A stretch of DNA of 41,159 nt from assembly GCF_000310205.1 (NCBI RefSeq), contig NZ_AMXE01000029.1:1-41159 (forward strand), written 5' to 3'. The notes under the pieces are model-generated. The model did not search any database. It had not been told where the DNA came from and saw nothing but the letters and a program-made list of their open reading frames with translations. The stretch's first letter is position 1. The number at the start of each line of letters is the position of its first letter. This document shows positions 24,541 through 33,693 of this stretch, one piece after another. The translations under genes and the position numbers were made by a program. The DNA comes from Thauera linaloolentis 47Lol = DSM 12138 (GTDB lineage Bacteria > Pseudomonadota > Gammaproteobacteria > Burkholderiales > Rhodocyclaceae).

Positions 24541-27138
24541 GTGCTTGAAGCCTACCGTGCCCATGTCGCCGAACGTGCCGTCCTCGGTATCCCGCCGCTG
24601 CCGTTGAGCAAGCAGCAGGTTACCGATCTGGTCGCGCTGCTGAAGAATCCCCCCGCCGGCGAGGAAGCCTTCCTCGTCGAGCTGCTGACCTATCGCGTGC
24701 CGGCCGGTGTGGACGACGCAGCCAAGGTCAAGGCCGCGTTCCTGGCCAAGGTCGCCAAGGGCGAAGAGGCCTGTGACCTGGTGTCGCGCGCCAAGGCCAC
24801 CGAATTGCTCGGCACCATGCTGGGTGGCTTCAACATCAAGCCGCTGATCGATCTGCTGGCCGATGCCGAAGTGGGCACGGTCGCCGCCGAGGGGCTGAAG
24901 AAGACCCTGCTGATGTTCGACTACTTCCACGACGTCAAAGAACTGGCCGACAAGGGCAACGCCAACGCCAAGGCCGTGCTGCAGTCCTGGGCCGACGCCG
25001 AGTGGTTCACCAGCCGCCCGGAAGTTCCCGCTTCGCAAAAGCTCACCGTGTTCAAGGTCACCGGCGAAACCAACACCGACGACCTGTCGCCGGCGCCGGA
25101 TGCTTGGTCCCGCCCCGACATCCCGCTGCATGCGCTGGCGATGCTGAAGAACCCGCGTCCGGGCATCGAACCGGAAGAAGCCGGCGTGCGCGGCCCGGTG
25201 AAGTTCCTCGAAGACCTCAAGGCCAAGGGCAACCTGGTGGCCTACGTGGGCGACGTGGTCGGTACCGGCTCCTCGCGCAAGTCCGCCACCAACTCGGTGC
25301 TGTGGTTCACCGGCGAAGACATCCCCTACGTGCCGAACAAGCGCTTCGGCGGCGTGTGCCTGGGCTCCAAGATCGCGCCGATCTTCTTCAACACCATGGA
25401 AGACGCCGGCGCGCTGCCGATCGAGATCGACGCCGGCCAGATGGACATGGGCGACGAGATCGAACTGAAGGTCGATGCCGCCTCCGGCAAGGTCACCGCA
25501 CTGAAGAACGGTGCCGTGATCGCCGAGTCGCAGCTCAAGACCCTGGTGATCCTGGACGAAGTGCGCGCCGGCGGCCGCATCCCGCTGATCATCGGCCGTG
25601 GCCTCACCACCAAGGCGCGCGAGGCGCTGGGCCTGCCGCCCTCGACCCTGTTCCGCCTGCCGCAGAACCCGGCCGACAGCGGCAAGGGCTTCTCGCTGGC
25701 GCAGAAGATGGTCGGCCGCGCCTGCGGTCTGCCGGAAGGCCACGGCATCCGTCCGGGCACCTACTGCGAACCCAAGATGACCACCGTCGGCTCGCAGGAC
25801 ACCACCGGCCCGATGACGCGCGACGAACTCAAGGACCTCGCCTGCCTCGGCTTCTCCGCCGACATGGTGATGCAGTCCTTCTGCCACACCGCCGCCTATC
25901 CGAAGCTGGTCGACGTCAAGACGCACCGCGAACTGCCGAGCTTCATCAGCACGCGCGGCGGCGTCAGCCTGCGTCCGGGCGACGGCGTCATCCACTCCTG
26001 GCTCAACCGCCTGCTGCTGCCCGACACCGTGGGCACCGGCGGCGACAGCCACACCCGCTTCCCGATCGGCATTTCCTTCCCGGCCGGCTCCGGCCTGGTG
26101 GCGTTTGCCGCCGCCACCGGCGTGATGCCGCTGGACATGCCGGAATCGGTGCTGGTGCGCTTCAAGGGCACGCTGCAGCCCGGCGTCACGCTGCGCGACC
26201 TGGTCAACGCCATTCCGCTGTACGCGATCCGCCAGGGCCTGCTGACGGTCGAGAAGAAGGGCAAGAAGAACGTCTTCTCGGGCCGCATCCTCGAAATCGA
26301 AGGCCTGCCCGACCTGAAGGTGGAACAGGCTTTCGAACTCACCGACGCCTCGGCCGAGCGTTCCGCCGCCGGCTGCACGGTGCACCTGAACAAGGCGCCG
26401 ATCGTCGAGTACATGAACTCGAACATCACGCTGATGAAGTGGATGATCGCCGAGGGCTACGAGGATGCGCGCACGCTCAAGCGCCGCATCAAGGCGATGG
26501 AAGACTGGATCGCCAACGGCGAACTGCTCAAGGGTGACGACGATGCCGAGTACGCCGCGGTCATCGACATCGACCTGGCCGACATCAAGGAGCCGATCGT
26601 CGCCTGCCCGAACGATCCGGACGACGTCAAGTTCCTGTCCGAAGTCGCCGGCGACACGATCGACGAGGTGTTCATCGGCTCGTGCATGACCAACATCGGC
26701 CACTTCCGTGCCGCGGGCAAGGTGCTGGACGGCAAGTCCGACATTCCGACCCGCCTGTGGATCGCGCCGCCGACCAAGATGGACGCGATGATCCTCAACG
26801 AGGAAGGCTACTACGGCATCCTGGGCCGCTCCGGCGCGCGCATGGAAATGCCGGGCTGCTCGCTGTGCATGGGCAACCAGGCGCAGATCCGCAAGGGCAG
26901 CACCGCGATGTCGACCTCGACGCGCAACTTCCCCAACCGCCTCGGCATCGACACCCGCGTGTATCTGGGTTCCGCCGAGCTGGCCGCGGTGTGCGCGCTG
27001 ATGGGCAAGATCCCGACGGTGCAGGAGTACATGGCGCAGGTCGAGGTGGTCAACAAGAAGGCCACCGACATCTACCGCTACATGAACTTCGACCAGATCG
27101 AGGCATTCCGCGCGGTGGCCGATACCGTCGAGGTGTAA
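24541..27138 (+). CDS. acnB: Bifunctional aconitase B, 865 aa
   Basis: AcnB interconverts citrate and isocitrate in the TCA cycle using a [4Fe-4S] cluster; in some bacteria it also dehydrates 2-methylisocitrate. The B-type layout has an N-terminal HEAT-like domain (1-160), a swivel domain ([17 protein letters not shown] near 240) and the catalytic core. The cluster cysteines are Cys715 (SCMTNIGHF), Cys773 and Cys776 (GCSLCMGNQ). Active-site stretches such as FCHTAAYPK and [11 protein letters not shown] are intact. The GTG start at 24541 has GAGGAA about 7 bases upstream. It stands alone, divergent from ychJ, with a GntR-type operator over its promoter. Confidence 0.98.
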   Translation: MLEAYRAHVAERAVLGIPPLPLSKQQVTDLVALLKNPPAGEEAFLVELLTYRVPAGVDDAAKVKAAFLAKVAKGEEACDLVSRAKATELLGTMLGGFNIKPLIDLLADAEVGTVAAEGLKKTLLMFDYFHDVKELADKGNANAKAVLQSWADAEWFTSRPEVPASQKLTVFKVTGETNTDDLSPAPDAWSRPDIPLHALAMLKNPRPGIEPEEAGVRGPVKFLEDLKAKGNLVAYVGDVVGTGSSRKSATNSVLWFTGEDIPYVPNKRFGGVCLGSKIAPIFFNTMEDAGALPIEIDAGQMDMGDEIELKVDAASGKVTALKNGAVIAESQLKTLVILDEVRAGGRIPLIIGRGLTTKAREALGLPPSTLFRLPQNPADSGKGFSLAQKMVGRACGLPEGHGIRPGTYCEPKMTTVGSQDTTGPMTRDELKDLACLGFSADMVMQSFCHTAAYPKLVDVKTHRELPSFISTRGGVSLRPGDGVIHSWLNRLLLPDTVGTGGDSHTRFPIGISFPAGSGLVAFAAATGVMPLDMPESVLVRFKGTLQPGVTLRDLVNAIPLYAIRQGLLTVEKKGKKNVFSGRILEIEGLPDLKVEQAFELTDASAERSAAGCTVHLNKAPIVEYMNSNITLMKWMIAEGYEDARTLKRRIKAMEDWIANGELLKGDDDAEYAAVIDIDLADIKEPIVACPNDPDDVKFLSEVAGDTIDEVFIGSCMTNIGHFRAAGKVLDGKSDIPTRLWIAPPTKMDAMILNEEGYYGILGRSGARMEMPGCSLCMGNQAQIRKGSTAMSTSTRNFPNRLGIDTRVYLGSAELAAVCALMGKIPTVQEYMAQVEVVNKKATDIYRYMNFDQIEAFRAVADTVEV

Positions 27139-27179
27139 GGCAAGCAAGCAGGGCGGGCGCGAGCCCGCTCGCCAACCGC

Positions 27180-27215
27180 AAGGCCCCCGTCCGGCTTCAT
27201 GCCGGCGGGGGCCTT
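27180..27215 (+). terminator. Terminator hairpin after acnB
   Basis: A long GC-rich stem (AAGGCCCCCG-t-CCGGC against GCCGG-c-GGGGGCCTT, loop TTCAT) lies about 42 bases after the acnB stop. A smaller perfect hairpin (GCGGGC/GCCCGC) lies at 27153-27168. The T-run is short (TTGTC). The stem could work in both directions, since the flavin oxidoreductase gene ends at 27338 from the other side. Confidence 0.6.
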
Positions 27216-27337
27216 GTCATGCGATGTCCCGTCGATCGAAGCAGCCGGCTGCCGCTGATCCAGGCCAGGTGGCTGCAGCCGCGCGTTGTTAGGCTATCTG
27301 CGCGCCGCTTCTGTCAGCGCCTTCGCTGCCCACTGAT

Positions 27338-28369
27338 TCAGGCTGGTGCCAGCTCCCAGGCTTGGGCGAGGATTGCGAAGGAGCGGCAGCGGGCGGCGTG
27401 ATCGAAGATCTGGGCCGTGACGATCAACTCGTCGGCGCCGGTTTCGGCAATCAGTTGCTCCAGGCCGCGGCGCACGGTGTCGGCGCTGCCGACCGCCGAG
27501 CAGGCGGTGGCTTCGTCGGCGTACTGTCGTTCTGCCGGCGTCCAGCCTTGTTCCTCATCCAGCGCAGGCGGCTGCAGCAGGCCGCGATCGCCGCGGGCGA
27601 TGCCGGCGAAGCGGTTGCGCAGCGAACTGAACAGGAGCCGGGCTTCGTCGTCGGTGTCGGCGGCGATGGCGTTGGCGCCGACCATGACGTAGGGGCGTTC
27701 GAGCGCCGCCGAGGGGCGGAAGCGGCTGCGGTACAGGTCCACCGCGCGCATCAGGAAGCGCGGCGCGAAGTGCGAGGCGAAGGCAAAGGGCAGACCCAGA
27801 TGCGCGGCCAGTTCGGCGCTGAAAAGGCTGGAGCCGAGCAGCCACAGCGGCACGCGCAGGCCGGCGCCAGGCACCGCCTGCACGGCCTGGCCGGGCTGGG
27901 CGGGCGCGAAGTAGGACTGCAGCTCCAGCACGTCCTGCGGAAAGTTCTCGTCGCTGCCCGCGAGGTGCCGGCGCAGCGCGCGGGCGGTGCGCGGGTCCGT
28001 GCCGGGCGCGCGGCCCAGGCCGAGATCGATACGCCCGGGGAACAGCGATTCGAGCGTGCCGAACTGTTCGGCGATCACCAGCGGCGCATGGTTGGGCAGC
28101 ATGATTCCGCCCGCGCCGACGCGGATGCGCTGCGTTGCCGCCGCCACATGGCCGATGACCACCGCGGTTGCGGCGCTGGCGATGCCGGCCATGTTGTGGT
28201 GTTCCGCGAGCCAGTATCGCGTGTAGCCGAGGTGGTCGGCGAGCTGCGCGAGTTCCCGCGTGTTGCGCAGTGCCTCTCCGGGCGTGCTGCCGAGTGTGAC
28301 GGGCGCGAGGTCGAGGATCGACAGCGGGGTTCCTGGCTTGTCTTGTGTTGGCGTCTCGGAGGAGGTCAT
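27338..28369 (-). CDS. yhbW: LLM-class flavin-dependent oxidoreductase, YhbW-like, 343 aa
   Basis: A luciferase-like (bacterial luciferase fold) FMN-dependent monooxygenase family protein. [56 protein letters not shown] and [17 protein letters not shown] follow the E. coli YhbW (MsnO8-like) sequence closely. The substrate is not known. ATG 28369 (MTSSETPTQ) is preferred because homologues begin near LSILDLAP; in-frame extensions up to 28522 are Arg/Pro-rich and unlikely. It lies about 190 bases downstream of the MFS gene on the same strand, with no recognisable feature in the gap. Confidence 0.9.
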   Translation of the reverse strand: MTSSETPTQDKPGTPLSILDLAPVTLGSTPGEALRNTRELAQLADHLGYTRYWLAEHHNMAGIASAATAVVIGHVAAATQRIRVGAGGIMLPNHAPLVIAEQFGTLESLFPGRIDLGLGRAPGTDPRTARALRRHLAGSDENFPQDVLELQSYFAPAQPGQAVQAVPGAGLRVPLWLLGSSLFSAELAAHLGLPFAFASHFAPRFLMRAVDLYRSRFRPSAALERPYVMVGANAIAADTDDEARLLFSSLRNRFAGIARGDRGLLQPPALDEEQGWTPAERQYADEATACSAVGSADTVRRGLEQLIAETGADELIVTAQIFDHAARCRSFAILAQAWELAPA

Positions 28370-28558
28370 GGGCGCTGCCGGGGCAAGGGTTGTCGGGTTG
28401 ATCCAGGGTGCCATGATGCCAGCAAAGCCGTCGGGTGCCGTGTTTCCCCGGGGCGGACTGCTTGCGCATGCCGGCCGCCGCGGAATGCATCGCAGCGCCG
28501 GTGCGGGCGTGCGTGATGGCATCCCGGAGGGGCTCGCGGATGGGGCGTGCTGCGGCCT

Positions 28559-29800
28559 TCAGTCGCGGCCGGAGGGCACCATCCGGCGCAAATGCAGTCC
28601 AGCCAGCAGCAGGGTCGCCAGTACGCAGCAGGCGAGGACCGCGGCCACACCGTTCCATCCTCCGCTCGTCCAAGCGAGGCCCGATACCGTGCCGATGATG
28701 CTCGCGCCCAGGTAGTAGCTGGTCAGGTACAGCGCCGCGGCCAGTGCCCGCCGCTCGTGTGCCCGCCGCCCGACCCAGCCGCTGGCCACCGAGTGGGCGG
28801 CGAAGAAGCCGAAGGTGAACACCGCGACGCCGCCGATGATCACAGGCAGGGACTGCAGCACGGTGATCGCCAGGCCGGCCGCCATCACGCCGACCATGAT
28901 CCACAGGACGTTGCGCCGGCCGTGGCGGTCGGCGAGCTGGCCGCCCCAGGCGGAAGCCCAGGTGCCGATCAGGTAGAGGCCGAAGATGGCGCCGATGGTG
29001 GCCTGGCTCAGGCCGAACGGGGCCTCCATGAGCCGGAAGCCGAGATAGTTGTAGAGGCCGATGAAGGCGCCCATCAGCAGGAAGGCGGTGAGGAAGAGCC
29101 AGGGCATCGCCTTGTCGGCCAGCAGGCTGCGGGCATCGGACAGGATCCTTGCCGGGTGGGCGGCGCGTGCGGTGAAATGGCGCGACGCGGGCAGGCTGCG
29201 CCAGAAGACCACCGCGGCGATGCAACCGAGCACGCCGAGCACGGCCAGCGCCACGCGCCACGAACTCCATTCCGCCACGAGCGCCGACAGAAAGCGTCCG
29301 CTCATGCCGCCGAGCGCGTTGCCGGCGATGTAGAGGCCCATGGCGCGGCCTTGCGCGCTGGCGGCGATTTCCTCTCCGAGATAGGCCATTGCCGCCGCGG
29401 GCAGGCCGGCCAGGGCCACGCCGAGCAGGGCGCGCAGCGCAAGAAGCTGGTCGAAGCCGGTGACGAAGGGGGAGGCGAGCGATACCAGGGCGGCGAGCGT
29501 GAGCGATGCCTTCATGACGCGCATGCGGCCGATGCGGTCCGACAGCACGCTCGCGGGAATCAGGAACAGCGCGAGCGCGGCGGTGCCGGCCGACACCGAC
29601 AGACTGGCGGCGGCCGGGCTGATGGTGAAGGCATCGCGCAGCATGGGCAGGATGGGCTGGGTGCCGTAGAGCATGGCGAAAGTGGCGAATCCGCCGACGA
29701 ACATCGCCAGGTTCGCGCGCCGGTAGGCCGGCGTGCCGGCTTCGACATGGCCGCTGTCGTCGACGCCGGCAGAGACGGCTTCGGCCCCGTGCTCACTCAT
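28559..29800 (-). CDS. MFS transporter, YnfM-like, 413 aa
   Basis: A twelve-helix inner-membrane transporter of the drug/proton antiporter branch. MLYGTQPILPMLRDAF in helix 1, VLSDRIGRMRVM in loop 2-3, ALRALLGVALAGLPAAAMAYLGEE in helices 4-5 and GQLADRHGRRNVLW in loop 8-9 agree with E. coli YnfM. The last helix is followed by a short basic tail. It ends up 11 bases from the CoA-ester lyase stop at 29812 on the same strand, so the two may be co-transcribed. Substrate is unknown. Confidence 0.87.
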   Translation of the reverse strand: MSEHGAEAVSAGVDDSGHVEAGTPAYRRANLAMFVGGFATFAMLYGTQPILPMLRDAFTISPAAASLSVSAGTAALALFLIPASVLSDRIGRMRVMKASLTLAALVSLASPFVTGFDQLLALRALLGVALAGLPAAAMAYLGEEIAASAQGRAMGLYIAGNALGGMSGRFLSALVAEWSSWRVALAVLGVLGCIAAVVFWRSLPASRHFTARAAHPARILSDARSLLADKAMPWLFLTAFLLMGAFIGLYNYLGFRLMEAPFGLSQATIGAIFGLYLIGTWASAWGGQLADRHGRRNVLWIMVGVMAAGLAITVLQSLPVIIGGVAVFTFGFFAAHSVASGWVGRRAHERRALAAALYLTSYYLGASIIGTVSGLAWTSGGWNGVAAVLACCVLATLLLAGLHLRRMVPSGRD

Positions 29801-29811
29801 AGGTCATGCGC

Positions 29812-30801
29812 TCAGGGCTGGAAGAAGCGGTCGCGCGCCTCCTCGGGAAGCTGCATGCCGGTATTGCGCGCACGCTGCAGCAGCTCCCAGTAGTAGCGGT
29901 AGGAGGCGCGGTCGTGCAGGCGCCCGCCATGCTGGATCGGTCCCCAGCCGGCATCCTGGGCGGCGGACAGGATCTGCGCGGCTTCCTCGACTTCGGAGAA
30001 GTCGGGCTGCATCGCCGCGATGATCGGCAGGATCTGGTTGGGATGGATGCTCCACATACGCAGATAGCCGAACTCGCGGCGCGCGCGATCGGCGTCATGG
30101 CGGATGACGGCGACGTCCTGCAGCTCGGTGGTGACGTTGTGCGAGGGCACGACGCCGTTGGCGAGCGCGGCGGCGGAGATTTCGGTCTTGGCGCGGGCGA
30201 CGAGGGGATGGTCGAACTGACCCGGGCTCTTCATCGCGCTGCCCGGGATTGCGCCGTGGTGGCCGGAAACGAAGTCCATCAGGCCGAAATCGAGCGATTC
30301 GACGCCGTCGAGCGCGGCGATGTCCCAGGCTTCGCGCAGCGCGCCATGGGTTTCGATGAGGATGTGCACCGGCAGGGCATGTTCGCCGCCACAGGCGGCC
30401 TCGATACGGCGCAGTTCGCGTATCTGGGCGGCGGCATCGGCCGCCGAGCGGACCTTGGGCAGGGTGATGAAGGCAAGCCGCCGGCCGGCGCCGCGCACGA
30501 GAATGTTGAGATCTTCCTTCCAGTGCGGGTGCGTGATGTCGTGGATGCGCGCGCCGACACGGCCGAAGTGGTTCTCGGGGCCGTTCACGATATCCACCAC
30601 CATGCGCGCATGTTCGGCTTCGGCGCCGGCGCGTGCGCCGTCCTCGCAGTCGCAGGTGATGTCGAACACCGGGCCGAGCTCCTGCTGCAGCTTGAGCGCC
30701 TTGAGCATCAGCTTCTCGGCGCCGGCGTAGTGGTCGACCGCGGGCAGGGCGGGGAAGGGCTTTTCGCCGGCGAACAGGACATCGGCTGGATGCAGGTGCA
30801 T
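29812..30801 (-). CDS. HpcH/HpaI-CitE family CoA-ester lyase, 329 aa
   Basis: A TIM-barrel lyase of the citrate lyase beta / malyl-CoA lyase group, which cleaves or forms 3-hydroxyacyl-CoA esters with Mg2+. FDITCDCEDGA holds the Asp/Glu metal-binding end, ITLPKVRS a phosphate- or substrate-binding strand, and HILIETHGALREAWDIA the catalytic Glu region; RMWSIHPNQILPI is the conserved C-terminal strand. It differs from short CitE (about 290) in its extra N-terminal part. GAGGAG precedes ATG 30801 by 8 bases. It sits just beyond mdh on the same strand but behind the mdh terminator. Malyl-CoA, citramalyl-CoA or related substrates are possible; I cannot decide. Confidence 0.8.
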   Translation of the reverse strand: MHLHPADVLFAGEKPFPALPAVDHYAGAEKLMLKALKLQQELGPVFDITCDCEDGARAGAEAEHARMVVDIVNGPENHFGRVGARIHDITHPHWKEDLNILVRGAGRRLAFITLPKVRSAADAAAQIRELRRIEAACGGEHALPVHILIETHGALREAWDIAALDGVESLDFGLMDFVSGHHGAIPGSAMKSPGQFDHPLVARAKTEISAAALANGVVPSHNVTTELQDVAVIRHDADRARREFGYLRMWSIHPNQILPIIAAMQPDFSEVEEAAQILSAAQDAGWGPIQHGGRLHDRASYRYYWELLQRARNTGMQLPEEARDRFFQP

Positions 30802-30831
30802 GCGGGTTCTCCTCGAAGGCGGCCAATGATG

Positions 30832-30861
30832 AAAAAAGGCCACGGATTCTACCCCGTGGCC
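30832..30861 (-). terminator. Rho-independent terminator of mdh
   Basis: Minus-strand stem GGCCACGG / CCGTGGCC with an 8-base loop is followed by TTTTTT. It lies about 37 bases after the mdh stop and 31 bases before the CoA-ester lyase start, so most mdh transcripts should end before that gene. Confidence 0.85.
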
Positions 30862-30897
30862 TGGTGCAGGCGCGGCTTTACGCCACGGATGCGGAGC

Positions 30898-31887
30898 TTA
30901 CTTCAGCATGTCGGCGACGGCGGCGCGCTCGTCTTCGAGTTCCTTCAGGGTGGCGTTGATCTTGCCGCGCGAGTACTCGTCGATTTCCAGGCCCTGGATG
31001 ATCTTGAACTGACCGTTCTTGGATTCGCAGGGGAAGCCGAACACGATGCCTTCGGGGATGCCGTAGGAGCCGTCCGACGGAACGCCCATGGTGACCCAGT
31101 CGTCCGAGCCCAGCACCCAGTCGCGCACGTGGTCGATGGCGGCGTTGGCGGCGGAAGCGGCCGACGACAGGCCACGGGCCTCGATGATGGCGGCGCCGCG
31201 CTTGCCGACCGTGGGCAGGAACACGTCGTTGTTCCAGGCGTGGTCGTTGACCAGCGCCTTGACGCTGTCGCCGTTCGATTCGCAGAAGCGGTAGTCGGCG
31301 TACATCGACGGCGAGTGGTTGCCCCACACGACCATCTTCTTCAGCGACGAAACAGCGCGTCCCGACTTGGCGGCCAGTTGCGACAGCGCGCGGTTGTGGT
31401 CCAGGCGCAGCATGCCGTGGTAGTTGTTCGGGTTGGTGCGGCCGACCTTGATGGCGGCGGCGCGGGCGATGTAGGCGTTGGTGTTGCAGGGGTTGCCGAC
31501 GACCAGCACGCGCACGTCTTCCTTGGCGTTCTCGGCGATGGCCTTGCCCTGCACGGTGAAGATCGCGCCATTGGCGGTCAGCAGATCGGCGCGCTCCATG
31601 CCGGGGCCGCGCGGACGGGCGCCGACCAGCAGGCAGACGTCGGCATCCTTGAAGGCGACGTTCGGATCGTCGGTAGCGACCATGCCGGCCAGCAGCGGGA
31701 AGGCGCAGTCTTCCAGCTCCATCATCACACCCTTCACGGCCTTCTGGGCCTGGGGCAGGTCGAGCAGCTGCAGGATCACGGGCTGGTCCTTGCCCAGCAT
31801 TTCACCGCTGGCGATGCGGAACAGCAGGCTGTAGCCGATCTGGCCGGCGGCGCCGGTGACTGCAACGCGCATGGGGGCTTTGCTCAT
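30898..31887 (-). CDS. mdh: Malate dehydrogenase, 329 aa
   Basis: NAD-dependent oxidation of malate to oxaloacetate in the TCA cycle. The nucleotide-binding [53 protein letters not shown] and the proton-relay [11 protein letters not shown] (catalytic His) are present, in the long 'MDH type 2' form of betaproteobacteria. The length is normal. GAGGGAG stands 7 bases before ATG 31887. It is divergent from the GntR-type regulator gene, and its promoter is TTGACA-N17-TAGTAT, about 125 bases from the start codon. Confidence 0.98.
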   Translation of the reverse strand: MSKAPMRVAVTGAAGQIGYSLLFRIASGEMLGKDQPVILQLLDLPQAQKAVKGVMMELEDCAFPLLAGMVATDDPNVAFKDADVCLLVGARPRGPGMERADLLTANGAIFTVQGKAIAENAKEDVRVLVVGNPCNTNAYIARAAAIKVGRTNPNNYHGMLRLDHNRALSQLAAKSGRAVSSLKKMVVWGNHSPSMYADYRFCESNGDSVKALVNDHAWNNDVFLPTVGKRGAAIIEARGLSSAASAANAAIDHVRDWVLGSDDWVTMGVPSDGSYGIPEGIVFGFPCESKNGQFKIIQGLEIDEYSRGKINATLKELEDERAAVADMLK

Positions 31888-32018
31888 GTGAATACTCCCT
31901 CTATAAAGAAGACGGTCTGTGATGGCGTTATCGAGAATTCGTGCCTCGGCGGCATGTGGCGATGACGTTTGGCGCATCGTGCCGGAACATTCGCACCGCA
32001 TGCATCAGGGGCGCGGAA

Positions 32019-32047
32019 ATACTAAGTAGAAATGCCGGGGCTGTCAA
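32019..32047 (-). promoter_or_regulatory. Sigma70-type promoter of mdh
   Basis: On the minus strand a consensus -35 TTGACA (32042-32047) and a -10 TAGTAT (32019-32024) are exactly 17 bases apart. The leader would be about 125 bases. The operator at 32060-32080 lies just upstream of the -35, so the GntR-type protein could repress by partial overlap or act from upstream. Confidence 0.7.
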
Positions 32048-32059
32048 ATCATGACTTAT

Positions 32060-32080
32060 GTCTTATATAAGATATAAGAC
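32060..32080. promoter_or_regulatory. 21-bp palindromic operator, GntR/mdh intergenic region
   Basis: Arms GTCTTATAT and ATATAAGAC are perfect inverted repeats around AAG. Inside it the 12-mer TCTTATATAAGA is itself a palindrome. It stands about 40 bases before the regulator gene and 13 bases upstream of the mdh -35. A related sequence covers the acnB promoter (24451). HutC-type GntR proteins usually bind AT-rich short palindromes of this kind. A possible promoter for the regulator (ATGACT 32051, TATAAG 32073) overlaps it, which would allow autorepression. Confidence 0.65.
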
Positions 32081-32121
32081 AAGGCATAGACGACTCATTT
32101 TTTTTATGCTCAAATGCGCGC

Positions 32122-32850
32122 ATGTCACGGGAAGCACCCACCTTCAGCCCTCTGTATCGCCAGATCAAGGCCCTGATCCTTCAGGCGCTCGAATCCGGCG
32201 AGTGGCGGCCTGGCCAGGCGATTCCGAGCGAGCAGGAGCTTGCGGCGCGATTCAGCGTGTCGCAGGGGACGGTTCGCAAGGCGATCGATGAAATGGCTGC
32301 CGAGAATCTGCTCGTCCGCAAGCAGGGAAAGGGTACCTACGTCGCCTCGCACAATGATCCGCGCGCCTTGTTCCGCTTCCTGCGGCTGGTGCCGATCGAT
32401 GGCGACCTGTCTCATCCGCAGAGCGTGCCGCTCGACTGCTGGCGCGCCAAGGCCGGGCAGGAAGCCTCGCGCATGCTGGGAATCGAACTGGGCGCGCCGA
32501 TCATCATCGTGCGCCGCCTGCTGAAGTTCGCGACCCGGCCGGTGGTGATCGACGAAATCTACCTGTCGGGCGAGATCTTCCATGGGCTCACGTCCGAAGT
32601 CCTGCAGGGCTGGAACGGGTCGCTGTACAGCCTGTTCGAGACCCGTTTCGGGCTGCGCATGATCCGGGCGCAGGAGCGCATCCGCGCCGTCGCGGCCGAT
32701 CGCAATGCCAGCGAGGCGCTGAAAGTCGCCGAGGGGACGCCCCTGCTGTCGGTCGAACGCGTGACCTACACCTATGGGGACAGGCCCGTCGAATGGCGGC
32801 GCGGGCTGTACTCGACGGCGGAGCACTTTTATCTGAATGAATTGAATTGA
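32122..32850 (+). CDS. GntR-family (HutC-type) transcriptional regulator, 242 aa
   Basis: An N-terminal winged helix-turn-helix (LYRQIKALILQALESGEW, IPSEQELAARFSVSQGTVRKAIDEM, RKQGKGTYVA) is followed by a UTRA ligand-binding domain (LLKFATRPVVIDEIYLSGEIF; LLSVERVTYTYGDRPVEWRRGLYS). It probably binds a small carboxylate or related metabolite, but the ligand is not known. The gene is divergent from mdh and 110 bases ahead of sdhC on the same strand. The palindrome at 32060 and its relative at acnB are probable binding sites. The start ATG 32122 lacks a strong ribosome binding site. Confidence 0.9.
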   Translation: MSREAPTFSPLYRQIKALILQALESGEWRPGQAIPSEQELAARFSVSQGTVRKAIDEMAAENLLVRKQGKGTYVASHNDPRALFRFLRLVPIDGDLSHPQSVPLDCWRAKAGQEASRMLGIELGAPIIIVRRLLKFATRPVVIDEIYLSGEIFHGLTSEVLQGWNGSLYSLFETRFGLRMIRAQERIRAVAADRNASEALKVAEGTPLLSVERVTYTYGDRPVEWRRGLYSTAEHFYLNELN

Positions 32851-32876
32851 CGTAATGATGTGCTGGGTGACGGCGC

Positions 32877-32909
32877 TATAATTACTGATTACGTATAACG
32901 GTGTACGTA
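32877..32909 (+). promoter_or_regulatory. sdh operon promoter region with TACGTA repeats
   Basis: A consensus -10 TATAAT lies at 32877-32882, with no good -35. Just downstream are two TACGTA hexamers (32890-32895 and 32904-32909), each palindromic, 14 bases apart, near the expected transcription start. An inverted ATTACGT/ACGTAAT pair brackets the -10 (32850-32856 and 32888-32894). No copy of the GTCTTATA operator is seen here. These repeats may be an operator for another regulator. Confidence 0.45.
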
Positions 32910-32960
32910 TTTTCGAAGTCGGCGACGGACCTTTCGTCGTGCATGTAGAGGGGAGTCTTC

Positions 32961-33350
32961 ATGTCAGAAGTGACTGTACGCAAGCCAAGGCCTAAGCATC
33001 TGGCCATTAATCAGATCAGGATGCCGATCCCGGCAATCGTTTCGATCCTTCATCGGGTCAGTGGCGGGGGGCTGTTCCTGCTGCTGCCTTTCCTGCTGTT
33101 CCTGCTCGACCGCAGTCTCGGCTCGCCCGAGTCGTTCGAAACCTTCAGCGCGGTGGTCGGGCATCCTCTGGCCAAGTTGCTGCTGCTGGGGCTGCTGTGG
33201 GCCTACATGCACCACTTCTGTGCCGGCATCCGTTTCCTGCTGCTCGACATGCACAAGGGAACGGATCTGCAAGCCGCGCGCAATTCGTCGCGCATCGTTC
33301 TGGTCGTGAGCATCGCGCTCACCGTGATCATCGGGGTGAAACTATGGTGA
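32961..33350 (+). CDS. sdhC: Succinate dehydrogenase cytochrome b556 subunit, 129 aa
   Basis: Membrane anchor subunit of complex II, carrying heme b and part of the quinone site. Three helices are visible (about 24-50, 68-95 and 108-128). SILHRVSGGGLFL is the conserved start of helix 1, and the heme-ligand His is in WAYMHHFCAGIRFLLLD (His84 or His85). GAGGGGAG stands about 7 bases before ATG 32961. The sdhD start overlaps its stop. Confidence 0.96.
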   Translation: MSEVTVRKPRPKHLAINQIRMPIPAIVSILHRVSGGGLFLLLPFLLFLLDRSLGSPESFETFSAVVGHPLAKLLLLGLLWAYMHHFCAGIRFLLLDMHKGTDLQAARNSSRIVLVVSIALTVIIGVKLW

Positions 33351-33691
33351 GGCGCCAACCTGTCGGAGCGCATTACGGTCTGAAGGACTGGATCGCGCAG
33401 CGTGCGACTGCGGTCTTCATGGCCATCTACACGATTCTCTTCGCGGTCTGTGCGCTGACGCTGCCCGAGTTCAGCTATGAAGCGTGGAGCGGCCTGTTCT
33501 CCGCGGGCCTGTTCCGCTTCCTGAGCTTCCTGTTCTTCCTGTCGCTGTTCTATCACGCCTGGATCGGCGTGCGCGACATCTGGATGGACTACGTTAAGCC
33601 GACGGGTGTGCGCCTTGCGCTGCACCTCGTCACTCTCTTCCTGCTCATCGGCTACGCCGGCTGGGCTGCCCAGATTCTTTGGAGGCTGTAA
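33344..33691 (+). CDS. sdhD: Succinate dehydrogenase membrane anchor subunit, 115 aa
   Basis: Second membrane anchor of complex II, with three helices. [17 protein letters not shown] begins the chain, and [23 protein letters not shown] corresponds to the E. coli SdhD heme-ligand His71 segment and quinone-site Asp-Tyr. The start ATG 33344 overlaps the sdhC stop by 7 bases, so the two are translationally coupled. Confidence 0.94.
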   Translation: MVRRQPVGAHYGLKDWIAQRATAVFMAIYTILFAVCALTLPEFSYEAWSGLFSAGLFRFLSFLFFLSLFYHAWIGVRDIWMDYVKPTGVRLALHLVTLFLLIGYAGWAAQILWRL

Positions 33692-33693
33692 GC

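Noticed and set aside
24454-27147. 897-residue open frame on the minus strand opposite acnB
   Set aside because: It is the antisense shadow of a high-GC gene: composition is His/Gly/Gln/Asp-rich low complexity with no known domain, and acnB is unmistakable.
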